This document shows, in pieces, positions 25,835 to 34,655 of a stretch of DNA of 64,000 nucleotides. Under the pieces are notes generated by a model that saw nothing but the letters and a program-made list of their open reading frames with translations, ran no database searches and was not told the origin of the DNA. Within the stretch, counting starts at the first letter, position 1; the number at the start of each line of letters is the position of its first letter. Position numbers and translations under genes: made by a program. The DNA lies in the NCBI GenBank assembly GCA_963814865.1, contig CAWFEN010000010.1:124001-188000 (forward strand), in the 5' to 3' direction. Source of the stretch: AP-15 sp963814865. GTDB lineage: Bacteria; Pseudomonadota; Alphaproteobacteria; ATCC43930; CGMCC-115725.

Positions 25835-26653
25835 TCAGGCTGGGGCCGCGGCCCGCGTTGCCGGCCGGGCCCGATGCCCGGCTGCGGCCTGCTCCGCCGC
25901 GCGCCCGCGGGGACCGTGAAAATACGAGCGGATCCAAGGGTGATCGTCTTGCAGCATCTGGTCCAGGGTGCCGACCCGGATCTTTTTGTCGACGAGCACG
26001 GCGACGCGATCGCACACCGCAAAGAGGCTGTCGAGGTCATGGGTCACCATGAACACGGTGAGCCCGAGGCTGCTGCTCAGGTCGTGAACGAGATTGTCGA
26101 ACTCGCCGGCCGCGATCGGATCGAGCCCGGATGTCGGCTCGTCGAGAAAGACGAGCTGCGGATCGAGCGCCAGGGCGCGGGCAAGACCGGCGCGCTTGCG
26201 CATGCCCCCCGACAGCTGCGCCGGATACTTCGTCCCGGCGTCTTCGCTCAGCCCGGTCAGGCCGATCTTGACGGCCGCGATCTCATCCATCAGCTGCAGC
26301 GGCATATCGTAATATTCTTTGAGCGGCACCTCGATGTTCTGCGCGACGGTCAGCGAGCTGAACAGCGCCCCGTCCTGAAACAGGACGCCCCATTGCCGGT
26401 CGAGGTCCCGCCGCTCGCGGTCGCTCATCGCCAGAACGTCGTTTCCCAGCACCTCGATCCTGCCCTGGACCGGCCGGTTGAGCCCGACGATGGTGCGCAG
26501 CAGCACCGATTTCCCCGATCCCGACCCACCGACGACGCCGAGAATTTCGCCGCGGCGCACCTCGAGCGCCAGATCGTCATGGATGGTCTGGGCACCGAAC
26601 CGGGTGACGAGACCGCGCACCCGAATAATCGGTTCGTCGCAATGCTCCGGCAT
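25835..26653 (-). CDS. mlaF: MlaF-like ATPase of a lipid ABC transporter
   Basis: 272 residues from the ATG at 26653, 2 bases after the MlaE stop. A complete ABC ATPase: Walker A GGSGSGKS, Q-loop LFQDGALFSSL, signature LSGGMRKR, Walker B LVFLDEPTSGLDP and the switch His in VTHDLDSL. LSGGMRKR and the phrase GALFSSLTV are typical of MlaF. The last 30 residues are a low-complexity Ala/Arg-rich tail. Confidence 0.94.
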   Translation of the reverse strand: MPEHCDEPIIRVRGLVTRFGAQTIHDDLALEVRRGEILGVVGGSGSGKSVLLRTIVGLNRPVQGRIEVLGNDVLAMSDRERRDLDRQWGVLFQDGALFSSLTVAQNIEVPLKEYYDMPLQLMDEIAAVKIGLTGLSEDAGTKYPAQLSGGMRKRAGLARALALDPQLVFLDEPTSGLDPIAAGEFDNLVHDLSSSLGLTVFMVTHDLDSLFAVCDRVAVLVDKKIRVGTLDQMLQDDHPWIRSYFHGPRGRAAEQAAAGHRARPATRAAAPA

Positions 26654-26655
26654 GG

Positions 26656-27797
26656 TCAGAAACCCAGTATCGAGAAGATGACTGAAAATGCCGCGTCGGT
26701 CACGATCACGAGGAAAATCGCCTCGACCACCGACAGGGTGGTGAGGCGGCCGACGCTCTCGGCGCTGCGCGACACCTGAAAACCTTCGTAGCAACCGATC
26801 AATGCGATGATCACGGCAAAAAACGGCGCCTTGATGACGCCGATCCAAAAGGTCCGCGGATCGAGCGAGGTTTGCAGCTCGCGGACGAATTGCGGGATGG
26901 TGATTCCGAGCACCAACTGCGACATCAGGCAGCCGCCGAGGAGGCCCACGAAGTTGGCGTAGATGGTCAGCAACGGCAAGGTCACCAGCAAGCCGAACAG
27001 CCGCGGCATGACCAGCACCTCGACCGGGTCGAGGCCGATCGTGCGCATCGCATCGATCTCTTCGTTGACCTGCATCGTGCCGATTTCGGCGGTAAAGGCG
27101 CTGCCCGAACGGCCGGCGATGATGATCGCGGTCATCAGCACCCCGAGCTCGCGAAGGATCGATACGCCGAGAAGGTCGACGGTATAGATCTCAGCCCCGA
27201 AGCGGCGCAGCTGGTCGGCGCCCTGATAGGCGATGACGATCCCGATCAGGAAGGACAGAAGGCCGACGATCGCCAGCGAATTGACCCCGGTCTGTTCCAT
27301 CTGGGCGACGGTCGCCGTCGCCCGGAGGCGGCGCGGATGAACCGCCAGCTCGGCCGCGGTCAGACAGACGAGGCCGAAAAAGCCGGTGATGCTGTATGTG
27401 CGCGCGAAGAGCCCGAGCGAGATCTCGCCGATCCGGGCGACAAAGCCCGCGAAGCGTGTGGTGCGCCGGCCGCGGATGGAGTCGCCGGAGCGAGGATGCC
27501 GCCGCTGCGCACCTGATCGAGAAGCGGTGCGAAATCCGGCTGCAGATTGCGCAGCTCGACGGCGTTCCCACGCGTCGTCAGATCGTGCTCGGTGCGCAGC
27601 AGCAGCCACGCGCCGGCGGTGTCGAGGCGGTCGATCCCGGCCAGATCGAGCGTCACCTGCCGGTCCTTCGGGAGCTCCAGGGCGCGCAGCCGGCGGTCGA
27701 GCTCGCCGGCGGTCGCCACCAGCCATTCCCCGTCCGCCGCCAAGACCAGCGATCCACGCTCTTCCGATACGGCGAATGTTGCGGCGACCGGCGCCAT
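26656..27797 (-). CDS. mlaE: STAS-MlaE fusion permease of a lipid ABC transporter, frameshifted
   Basis: Two frames make one gene. The 5' part (ATG at 27797) encodes a STAS domain (VTLDLAGIDRLDTAGAWLLL). The 3' part is a MlaE permease with several membrane segments and the signature EIGTMQVNEEIDAMRTIGLD, ending at 26656. Alphaproteobacterial MlaE proteins commonly carry an N-terminal STAS domain, and the permease frame has no start codon before its conserved region (FVARIGEISLG), so a single-base lesion at about 27465-27490 is the best explanation. The corrected length is about 380 residues. It heads the lipid transport operon and, with MlaF and MlaD, should move phospholipids between the membranes. 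Confidence 0.88.
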
Positions 27798-27916
27798 TTC
27801 ATTCCAAAATCCGCTTTGGCGTGCGCCGGGCGAAGCCTTTCCAGTTACGCGAAAAACGGCTATGCCGCAACGGTAACAGATGCAAGCGCCGGCAGCGGTC
27901 GTCGAGGGCAGGGGTC

Positions 27917-28432
27917 ATGGACCTGAAACAGCACATCCGATCGATACCCGATTTCCCGAAGCCCGGTATCCTGTTCTATGACATTTCCACGCTGCTCGCC
28001 GATCCGGCCGCGTGGCGCGCCACCGTCGAGCGCCTCGCCGAGGCGCTGCGCCCGCACCGGCCGGACTTCCTCGTCGGTATCGAATCGCGCGGCTTTCTTG
28101 TTGCCGCACCGCTTGCCTATGCGCTCGGCTGCGGCTTCACCATGATCCGCAAGAAGGGCAAGCTGCCCGGCCGGACCTTAGGCTTCACCTACGATCTCGA
28201 ATACGGAACCGACACGATCGAGATCCAGGAAGACGCGATCACCCCGGGTCAGCGAGTGGTCGTGCTCGACGATCTGCTGGCGACCGGCGGCACGATGCAG
28301 GCGGCGCTCAACCTGATCCGCCAGCGCGGCGGCGCGGTCGTTGCTGCCGGCTGCATCATCGAGCTGAGCTTTCTGCGGGGCCGCGACCGCATCGACGTGC
28401 CGTTCACCTCGATCGTCGCCTACGATTCCTGA
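27917..28432 (+). CDS. apt: Adenine phosphoribosyltransferase
   Basis: 171 residues, the normal length. It makes AMP from adenine and PRPP (purine salvage, cytoplasm). Motifs: IPDFPKPGILFYDIS at the N-terminus, FLVGIESRGFLVAAPLA, and the PRPP loop VVVLDDLLATGGTM. It is divergent from the Mla operon and convergent with the methyltransferase gene 11 bases on. Confidence 0.97.
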   Translation: MDLKQHIRSIPDFPKPGILFYDISTLLADPAAWRATVERLAEALRPHRPDFLVGIESRGFLVAAPLAYALGCGFTMIRKKGKLPGRTLGFTYDLEYGTDTIEIQEDAITPGQRVVVLDDLLATGGTMQAALNLIRQRGGAVVAAGCIIELSFLRGRDRIDVPFTSIVAYDS

Positions 28433-28443
28433 TCGGACCGGTC

Positions 28444-29088
28444 CTAATCGTGGCCGGCGGATGCCGTGGACCCCATGCTGCGGCCGATCACGGCGTAGAG
28501 CGGGTCGCCGCCGCCGGGCGGCGTGCGGTCGAGGCAGCGGATGTCGGCCCAATTTCCCGCCTCGGCAAAATAATGGGCGATCAGGCACAGATGCCCGACA
28601 TCGTCGAGCAGACACCAGCAGCCGATGGCCCGCGCCGGCAGGCAGCGGTCCGAGAAGGTGACGACGAGCGCCCCGCCCGGCTTCAGCAGCCGCCCGACCT
28701 CGCGGATGACCTCGCCGGGCCGGATCAGGTGCTGGATCGAGACGCAGATCGCGGCGGCGTCGAACTCGCCATCGGCGAACGGCAGGCGCGGATTGTGGTT
28801 CAGATCCTGCACCAGCCACTCGTCGAGGAACGGGTTTTCCTGCAGCTCGCAACGGTCGACGCCAACCCCGACCACCCGCGCATAGGGAATTTCCGGCGGC
28901 AGGTGGCTGACCCATCCCGACATCAGGTCGAGGATCGTGCCGCCCATCGGCAGGATCTCGCGGTAGAGATCGGTGACGGCGGCGATGGCCGCGTCATCGA
29001 TCTGCCGATCGCGCACAGGCTCGGGGCCGGGCGACGCGTCACGGAGCGCATCGACCGGCGTCGTCGAAATCGTCGGAAGGAGCGGCAT
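28444..29088 (-). CDS. SAM-dependent methyltransferase
   Basis: 214 residues from the ATG at 29088 (ribosome site in GACGGGGG). Class I fold: ILDLMSGWVSHLPP as motif I, VVGVGVDRCELQENP, FDAAAICVSIQHL as motif IV, then EVGRLLKPGGALVVTFSDR. The motif order resembles type 11 methyltransferases. Its frame is open far upstream into the end of the alanine dehydrogenase gene, and the two would be fused in frame if the lesion there is corrected. The substrate is unknown. Confidence 0.8.
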   Translation of the reverse strand: MPLLPTISTTPVDALRDASPGPEPVRDRQIDDAAIAAVTDLYREILPMGGTILDLMSGWVSHLPPEIPYARVVGVGVDRCELQENPFLDEWLVQDLNHNPRLPFADGEFDAAAICVSIQHLIRPGEVIREVGRLLKPGGALVVTFSDRCLPARAIGCWCLLDDVGHLCLIAHYFAEAGNWADIRCLDRTPPGGGDPLYAVIGRSMGSTASAGHD

Positions 29089-29209
29089 TTCCCCCGTCTC
29101 GAATTTGTCTTGTCTGAGATGGGGAGCGCCCACCCGGCGGTCCATAGCCAAAAACGCGCTTGCCAAAATCGACGCCCACTCAATCCGCCAATACGCTCCT
29201 CCGGCGTCG

Positions 29210-30301
29210 TCAGACGGCAAATCCAGGTCGCGCGCGACCGCCGGATGGGTGACCTGTCCGCGGCAGACATTGAGCCCGTCGCGCAAATGCGGATCGCCGA
29301 GCAGCGCCCGCCGCCAGCCGCGATCCGGCAATCGCCAGCACGAAGGGCAGGGTGGCGTTGTTGAGGGCCACCGTCGAGGTCCGCGCCACCGCTGCCGGCA
29401 TATTGGTGACGCAATAATGCACGACGCCTTCCTCGACATAGGTCGGGGCATCGTGCGTCGTCGGCCGGCTGGTCTCGAAACAGCCGCCCTGGTCGATCGA
29501 GATATCGACCACGACCGTCCCCGGCCGCATCGCCCGGACGAGGTTGCGGCCGACGAGCCTCGGCGCCGCCGCACCGGGGATCAGCACGGCGCCGATCACG
29601 AGGTCGGCGGCGATAATTTCGCGTTCGATGTTCTCCATCGTCGAGAACAGGGTGTGGAGCTGCGCCCCGAATTGCAGGTCGAGCTCGTAGAGCCGCGGCA
29701 GCGAGCGGTCGATGACGGTAACGTAAGCCTCCATGCCCATGGCCATGCGGGCCGCGTTGGTGCCGGCGACCCCGCCGCCGAGGATGACGACCTTGGCTGC
29801 CGGAACGCCGGGCACGCCGCCGAGCAGCAGGCCGATGCCGCCCTGCTCCTTTTCGAGGCAATGAGCCCCGACCTGCACCGCCATCCGCCCGGCGACCTCG
29901 CTCATCGGCGCCAGCAGCGGCAGGCCGCCGCGGGCGTCGGTCACGGTCTCGTAGCCGATCGCGACGATGCCGGATCGGATCAGCGCCTGGGCCAGCGCCT
30001 TGTCGGCGGCGAGGTGCAGATAGGTGAACAGGATCTGGTCGCGGCGCAGCGCCGCCAGCTCCTGCGGTTGCGGCTCCTTGACCTTGACGATCATTTCGGC
30101 GGCGGCGAAGACCTCGGCGGCACTGGCGAGGATGCGCGCGCCGGCTGCCTCGTAGGCCCGGTCGTCGAAGCCGATGCCGGCTCCGGCTCCGGTCTCGACC
30201 GCCACCTGATGGCCGCGATGGGCCAGCTCTCTGACGCTGCCCGGCACGAGGCCGACGCGGTATTCGTGGACCTTCACCTCTTTCGGAACGCCGATCAGCA
30301 T
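29210..30301 (-). CDS. ald: Alanine dehydrogenase, frameshifted near the 3' end
   Basis: Starts MLIGVPKEVKVHEYRVGLVP, as in L-alanine dehydrogenase (reversible NAD-dependent deamination to pyruvate). The NAD site is VVILGGGVAGTNAARMAMGM, with the catalytic region NMPAAVARTSTVALNN. After VLAIA the frame changes. The true continuation (DRGWRRALLGDPHLRDGLN, then VTHPAVARDLDLP) is in another frame, so one extra G at about 29325-29326 is likely. The corrected protein is about 363 residues to the DLDLP segment, near the family's 370, but the frame then stays open into the methyltransferase gene. Confidence 0.9.
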   Translation of the reverse strand: MLIGVPKEVKVHEYRVGLVPGSVRELAHRGHQVAVETGAGAGIGFDDRAYEAAGARILASAAEVFAAAEMIVKVKEPQPQELAALRRDQILFTYLHLAADKALAQALIRSGIVAIGYETVTDARGGLPLLAPMSEVAGRMAVQVGAHCLEKEQGGIGLLLGGVPGVPAAKVVILGGGVAGTNAARMAMGMEAYVTVIDRSLPRLYELDLQFGAQLHTLFSTMENIEREIIAADLVIGAVLIPGAAAPRLVGRNLVRAMRPGTVVVDISIDQGGCFETSRPTTHDAPTYVEEGVVHYCVTNMPAAVARTSTVALNNATLPFVLAIAGSRLAAGAARRSAFARRAQCLPRTGHPSGGRARPGFAV

Positions 30302-30315
30302 TGCAAAACCCTTGC

Positions 30316-31428
30316 TCAGGAAGCGCTAGCGGCCAACCGCTCGACCACCTCGTCGGCCAGCGGCAGGGATGCGGTCAGCCCCGGCGATTCGATCCCGTAG
30401 AGGTTGACGAGCCCCGGCACGCGATGGATCTCCGGCCCCTGCACGAGGAAATCGGCGGCGGGTTCCGATGGGCCACTGATCTTCGGCCGGATCCCGGCAT
30501 AGCCCGGCTGCAACGCGCCGTCGCGCAGGCCGGGCCAATAGGTGCGGATCGCGGCGTAGAACGCCTCGCCGCGCGCCGGGTCGACCGCATAATCGACCTC
30601 GGGAATCCATTCGACATCGGGCCCGAAGCGCGCCTGGCCGGCAAGGTCGAGCGTCAGATGGACGCCGAGCCCGCCCGGAACCGGGACGGGGTAGACGAGG
30701 CGGCGGAACGGCGCGCGCCCGGCCAGAGTGAAATAGACGCCGCGGCAGAAAAACCCCGGCGGGATCGTCTCCTGCGGCACCCCTTCGATCGCGCGGGCGA
30801 GAGCGGGCGCATGGAGCCCGGCGGCATTGACCAAACGGCGGCACTGCAGCGCGCTCGGCTCGTCGCCGCCGACCGCGAGGTCGAAGCCGCCGTCGCGCAC
30901 CCGGCCCGACAATACCGGCGTGCGCAGCACGACGATCGCACCCGCCGCCTCCGCCTCGCCCTGATAAGCCAGCATCAGCGCATGGCTGTCGATGATGCCG
31001 GTCGACGGCGACAGCAGGGCGGCGACGCAGTCGAGCGCCGGCTCGAGACGCCGCACGTCTGCGGCGCTCAGCCGTTCGAGATTGTCGACGCCGTTGGCGC
31101 GCGCCGCGGCGGCGATCTTTTCGAGGGCCGGGATCTCGGCTTCGTCGGCAGCGACGATCAGCTTGCCGAGCCTTGCATGCGGGACGCCGCGCTCGCGACA
31201 ATAGGCATAGAGCCGTTCGCGCCCGGCAACGCAGCTTTTCGCCTTCAGGCTGCCGGCCGGGTAATAGAGCCCGCTGTGGATGACCTCGCTGTTGCGCGAG
31301 GAGGTCTCGAACCCGATCGTATAGGCGCGATCGACGACCAGCACCTCGCGGCCGGCCTGCGCCAATGCCCGCGCGATCGCGAGCCCGACCACCCCGGCGC
31401 CGACCACCACGCATTCGACCTCGTCCAC
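30316..31428 (-). CDS. lhgO: L-2-hydroxyglutarate oxidase-like FAD-dependent oxidoreductase
   Basis: About 370 residues from one of two adjacent GTG codons (31431/31428), chosen because GGAG lies 5-8 bases upstream and the FAD motif follows at once: ECVVVGAGVVGLAIARALA. Also TSSRNSEVIHSGLYYPAGSLK, a typical LhgO/YgaF segment, and the C-terminal FAD motif VNLYGIESPGLTASLPL. It should oxidise L-2-hydroxyglutarate (or a related 2-hydroxyacid) to the oxoacid, passing electrons to the quinone pool. It is 14 bases upstream of the alanine dehydrogenase gene on the same strand, probably one operon. Confidence 0.85.
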   Translation of the reverse strand: MDEVECVVVGAGVVGLAIARALAQAGREVLVVDRAYTIGFETSSRNSEVIHSGLYYPAGSLKAKSCVAGRERLYAYCRERGVPHARLGKLIVAADEAEIPALEKIAAAARANGVDNLERLSAADVRRLEPALDCVAALLSPSTGIIDSHALMLAYQGEAEAAGAIVVLRTPVLSGRVRDGGFDLAVGGDEPSALQCRRLVNAAGLHAPALARAIEGVPQETIPPGFFCRGVYFTLAGRAPFRRLVYPVPVPGGLGVHLTLDLAGQARFGPDVEWIPEVDYAVDPARGEAFYAAIRTYWPGLRDGALQPGYAGIRPKISGPSEPAADFLVQGPEIHRVPGLVNLYGIESPGLTASLPLADEVVERLAASAS

Positions 31429-31586
31429 CACACTTCTCCGCAGGCTGCACATGCAGAATGCCAGCCGGCGGCGCACGGTGCCAGCGGCGAGGCGGCTGCC
31501 GCCGGGACCGGGCCGCGCGAGGCCGCTGGACGCAATCGGCAAAATCGTCGACACTGTAGGGCGACGGCAATCGGCGATGGACAGTG

Positions 31587-31946
31587 ATGAGCCGGAATAG
31601 CGCGACGGTGCTGGCCCTTGGCGACTATCGGACGCGGCAGCGGACCGTCTATTTCACCCGCTCGGAATTGAACCAGCTTCTCGGCCTCTACAGCCGGCAT
31701 GTGATTCGTGGCGAATGGCGCGATTACGCGATCGATCATCGCGACGGGGTGGCGCTGTTTTCGGTGTTCCGCCACACCCAGGAAGGGCCGGCCTACAGCA
31801 TCGTCAAGACCGCTCCGGCGCCGGGACGCCCGGCCGAGTTCACCGTGCAGAGCGGGCGGCAGAGATTGCGCGCGTCACGCAGTCTCGCCGAGGCGCTGGA
31901 CTTCTTTCGCAAGCGGCTCAGCCTGGTCGCCGCCGAGCCGGGCTGA
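31587..31946 (+). CDS. DUF2794 family protein
   Basis: 119 residues. VYFTRSELNQLLGLYSRHV and EWRDYAIDHRDGVALFSVF are the family's hallmark segments. DUF2794 is a small protein found mainly in Alphaproteobacteria, with no known function. The ATG is preceded by an in-frame GTG. Its 3' end overlaps the convergent cytochrome b561 gene and sits in a 15-base tandem repeat. Confidence 0.85.
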   Translation: MSRNSATVLALGDYRTRQRTVYFTRSELNQLLGLYSRHVIRGEWRDYAIDHRDGVALFSVFRHTQEGPAYSIVKTAPAPGRPAEFTVQSGRQRLRASRSLAEALDFFRKRLSLVAAEPG

Positions 31947-32524
31947 GCCGAGCCGGGCTGAGCCGGCCTGCCGCTGGGGCGGGCGACGCCGCGGCAGCAT
32001 GCGCTCCAATACGCCGTCGCGCCGGACGACGCCGTGGTAGAGCCCGCCGGCGATGTGGAGAGCGACAAATAAGTAGATCAGATATTGCCCGGCGAGATGG
32101 ACCGCTATCGCCAGTTGCGACAGCCGGTCGTTCTCGGATCGCAGCGGCGGGATCGAAACAACCCCGAACAGGCTGACCGGATGACCCGCCGCGGCGGCGT
32201 TGACATAGCCGGCGAGCGGCATCGCGATGAAGATCAGGTAGAGCGCGCCATGGGTGAGGCGGGCGAGACCGGCCTCGATCCGGCCGATTCCCGGCGGCAG
32301 CGGCGGCGGCGGATGGCGCCGAAGCGCCACAGCAGGCGGAACAGCATCGCCGCCAGAATGGTCAGCCCGACCGAACGGTGCAGCAGCATCAGCAGATCGC
32401 GCGGCGGCGTATTGCGCGGCGCCGCCGCCATCGCCCAGCCAAGCACGACGACGACGACCGCGAGCGCCGCAATCAGCCAATGCAGCCACCGGGCGACCCG
32501 GCCGTAGCCCGCCGGAGCGCCCAT
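31875..32524 (-). CDS. Cytochrome b561, frameshifted
   Basis: The first frame (ATG at 32524) gives VARWLHWLIAALAVVVVVLG, the first heme-ligand helix, and LLMLLHRSVGLTILAAMLFR, ending at LLWRFG. The continuation with two more helices (THGALYLIFIAMPLAGYVN and HLAGQYLIYLFVALHIAGG) is in another frame, so about one base is missing near 32316-32320. Corrected it is a four-helix prokaryotic b561 of about 215 residues that moves electrons from the quinone pool or acts as a superoxide:ubiquinone oxidoreductase. The tail is extended by the tandem repeat at 31932-31961. Confidence 0.85.
31932..31961. repeat. 15-bp perfect tandem repeat (two copies)
   Basis: GCCGAGCCGGGCTGA occurs twice in a row, at 31932-31946 and 31947-31961. 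The first copy contains the stop codon of the DUF2794 gene, and both lie inside the 3' end of the cytochrome b561 frame, where they encode a GSARL repeat. Copy-number change would keep both frames, as the unit is a multiple of three. Confidence 0.8.
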
Positions 32525-32548
32525 CCGATCACCCCCGCTCGGGTTTCG

Positions 32549-33739
32549 TCACGGGCTCGGGGCGGCGAGAAATTCGAGCGCCGCGGCGACGCCGCCGGCG
32601 CGGTGCGGGATGCCGGCCCGGTGCAGTCCCATCTCGACCCCGCTCAACGTGCCGCACAGCATCAGATCGTTGAACCAGCCGAGATGGCCGATGCGGAAGA
32701 CCTTGCCCTTGAGCCGGCCGAGACCGGTGCCGAGCGACATGTCGAAGGCGTCGAGGATGGTCTCGCGCAGCCGGTCGGCGTCGAACCCGTCGGGGACGAG
32801 GACCGCGGTCAGCGAGTTCGAATGCTCGCGCGGATCGGCGCACCACACTTCGAGACCCCAGCCGGCGACGGCGCGCCGGGTCGCCTCGGCATGGCGGGCA
32901 TGGCGGCGGAAGACGGTGTCGAGCCCTTCTTCGTCGAGCAGCATCCGCAATGCCTCGCGCAGCCCGAACAGCAGGTTCGTGCCCGGCGTATACGGGAAAT
33001 AGCCGGTACCGCCGGGTTCGAGCATTGCGTTCCAATCCCAGTAGGAGCGCGGCAGACGTGCGGATCTCGCCGCGGCCAGCGCCTTTTTCGAGACCGCGTT
33101 GAAGCCGAGCCCCGGCGGCAGCATCAGCCCCTTCTGCGACCCGGCGACCGTGACGTCGACCCCCCATTCGTCGTGCCGGTAATCGATCGAGGCGAGCGAG
33201 GAGATCGCGTCGACCATGAACAACGCCGGGTGGCGGGCCCGGTCGATCGCCGCGCGGATTTCGGCGACGCGGCTCGCGACCCCGGTCGAGGTTTCGTTGT
33301 GGACGATGCAGACCGCCTTTACCCGGTGCGCGCGGTCGGCGGCGAGCATCTCCTCGACCCGCGCCGGATCGACGCCGTGCCGCCAATCGCCCGGCACGAA
33401 CTCGATCTCCAGCCCGAGCCGCCCGGCCATCGCCCGCCACAATGTCGCGAAATGGCCGGTTTCGAACATCAACACGGTGTCGCCCGGCGACAGGGTGTTG
33501 GCGAGCGCCGCCTCCCACGCCCCGGTGCCCGAGGACGGGTAGACGACGACATTCTCCGCGGTCTGAAACACCCGCTTCATGCCGGCGACGATTTCCTTGC
33601 CGAGTTCGGCGAATTCCGGCCCGCGATGGTCGATCACCGGCATCGCGATCGCGCGCAGCACCCGGTCCGGCACATTGGTCGGTCCCGGTATCTGCAGGAA
33701 ATGGCGGCCGCTACGGGCGGCGGGGGCATTGTTTTTCAT
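32549..33739 (-). CDS. Serine/alanine-glyoxylate aminotransferase-like protein (SgaA/AGXT type)
   Basis: 396 residues from the ATG at 33739 (ribosome site GAGGAGCG). A class V PLP aminotransferase: FLQIPGPTNVPDRVLRAIAM at the N-terminus, HNETSTGV, FMVDAISSLAS, and the PLP lysine in AGSQKGLMLPPG. GPTN and TGY are typical of serine-glyoxylate or alanine-glyoxylate aminotransferases. The C-terminal RIGHLGWFNDLML is also standard. Role: making glycine from glyoxylate in photorespiration-like or C1 metabolism. Confidence 0.93.
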   Translation of the reverse strand: MKNNAPAARSGRHFLQIPGPTNVPDRVLRAIAMPVIDHRGPEFAELGKEIVAGMKRVFQTAENVVVYPSSGTGAWEAALANTLSPGDTVLMFETGHFATLWRAMAGRLGLEIEFVPGDWRHGVDPARVEEMLAADRAHRVKAVCIVHNETSTGVASRVAEIRAAIDRARHPALFMVDAISSLASIDYRHDEWGVDVTVAGSQKGLMLPPGLGFNAVSKKALAAARSARLPRSYWDWNAMLEPGGTGYFPYTPGTNLLFGLREALRMLLDEEGLDTVFRRHARHAEATRRAVAGWGLEVWCADPREHSNSLTAVLVPDGFDADRLRETILDAFDMSLGTGLGRLKGKVFRIGHLGWFNDLMLCGTLSGVEMGLHRAGIPHRAGGVAAALEFLAAPSP

Positions 33740-33820
33740 CGTCGGGCGCTCCTCGGCGGATGCCTCAATGTGGGACCGAGTCGCGATTGCCGGCAAGCGG
33801 CCAGCGAGCCGCACCGGTTC

Positions 33821-34630
33821 CTATGGATGGATGACCGTGTCGGTGCGGCTGACGACGAACGCCTCGCGGCGCTCGAGGAAATCGGCCACGACCTCGGTGA
33901 AGGCCTCCGGGCGATCGGTGCTGATCGCATGGCCGGCGTCGTAGACGAAGACCAGATGGGCGTTCGGCATCAGCTCCTTGTAGAAATGCCCCATCTGCGG
34001 CGGAATGACCCGGTCGACCGTGCCGAACAGGACGAGCGTCGGCACCGCGAGGCCGGGCAGCCGGGCTTCGAGATCGGCGTCGCGGTCGGGTCCGCGCAAG
34101 CGCTGCACCAGCCGCCCCGTCTTGGCGCGCACGGCCGGGTCGGGCGCCGGCAGCGGCGCGACACGCTCGGGATGGGCATAGAGCCGGCGCGCCATTTCTT
34201 CGGGCGAGCCGGAGGGCGACACGGTGCCCTCCGGGCGGATCGCCGCCGGGGCTTCGAGAACCAGGGGCTACACCCGCTTCGGCTGCTGCAACGCCAGCCA
34301 CAGCGCCGTCTTGCCGCCGAACGACGTGCCCATCAGGTTGAACTGGTCGAGGCCGAGCGCGTCGATCGCCTTCGCCATGGTCGATGCCATCTCCGGCATG
34401 TCGCGTGTCCGGCCGTTTTCGGGCGAGGCGCCGAACCCCGGCATCTCGAATGCGACGACCCGGAAATGGCGGCTCAAGAGATCGTGTCCCGGCGTCAGTC
34501 GCAATCCGCCGGCACCGTGCAGATGGACGAGCGCCGGTCCCCGGCCCGCTTCCCGATACCGGATGCGAAAGCCGTCCGCCTCGACATGGTTTTCGCCGAA
34601 ATCCGCTCCTGCCTGCACCACGATCGCCAT
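33821..34630 (-). pseudogene. Alpha/beta hydrolase interrupted by an in-frame TAG
   Basis: One continuous frame of about 270 codons with a single amber codon at 34268-34270. Before it: LVHLHGAGG (oxyanion loop), VVAFEMPGFGAS, and the nucleophile elbow GTSFGG. After it: LVLEAPAAIRPEG and the Asp of FGTVDRVIPP, then the His of DAGHAIS. All triad residues are therefore present but the stop splits the enzyme between the nucleophile and the acid. The stop replaces the residue expected between PKRV and PLVLEAP. It is a nonsense mutation, sequence error, or (less likely) readthrough. Confidence 0.85.
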
Positions 34631-34655
34631 CCTTCCGAGGAAACGCCGCCTGCCG

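Noticed and set aside
24920..26779. Plus-strand ORF of 619 codons opposite mlaD and mlaF
   Set aside because: Shadow frame; the minus-strand genes carry complete MCE and ATPase motifs.
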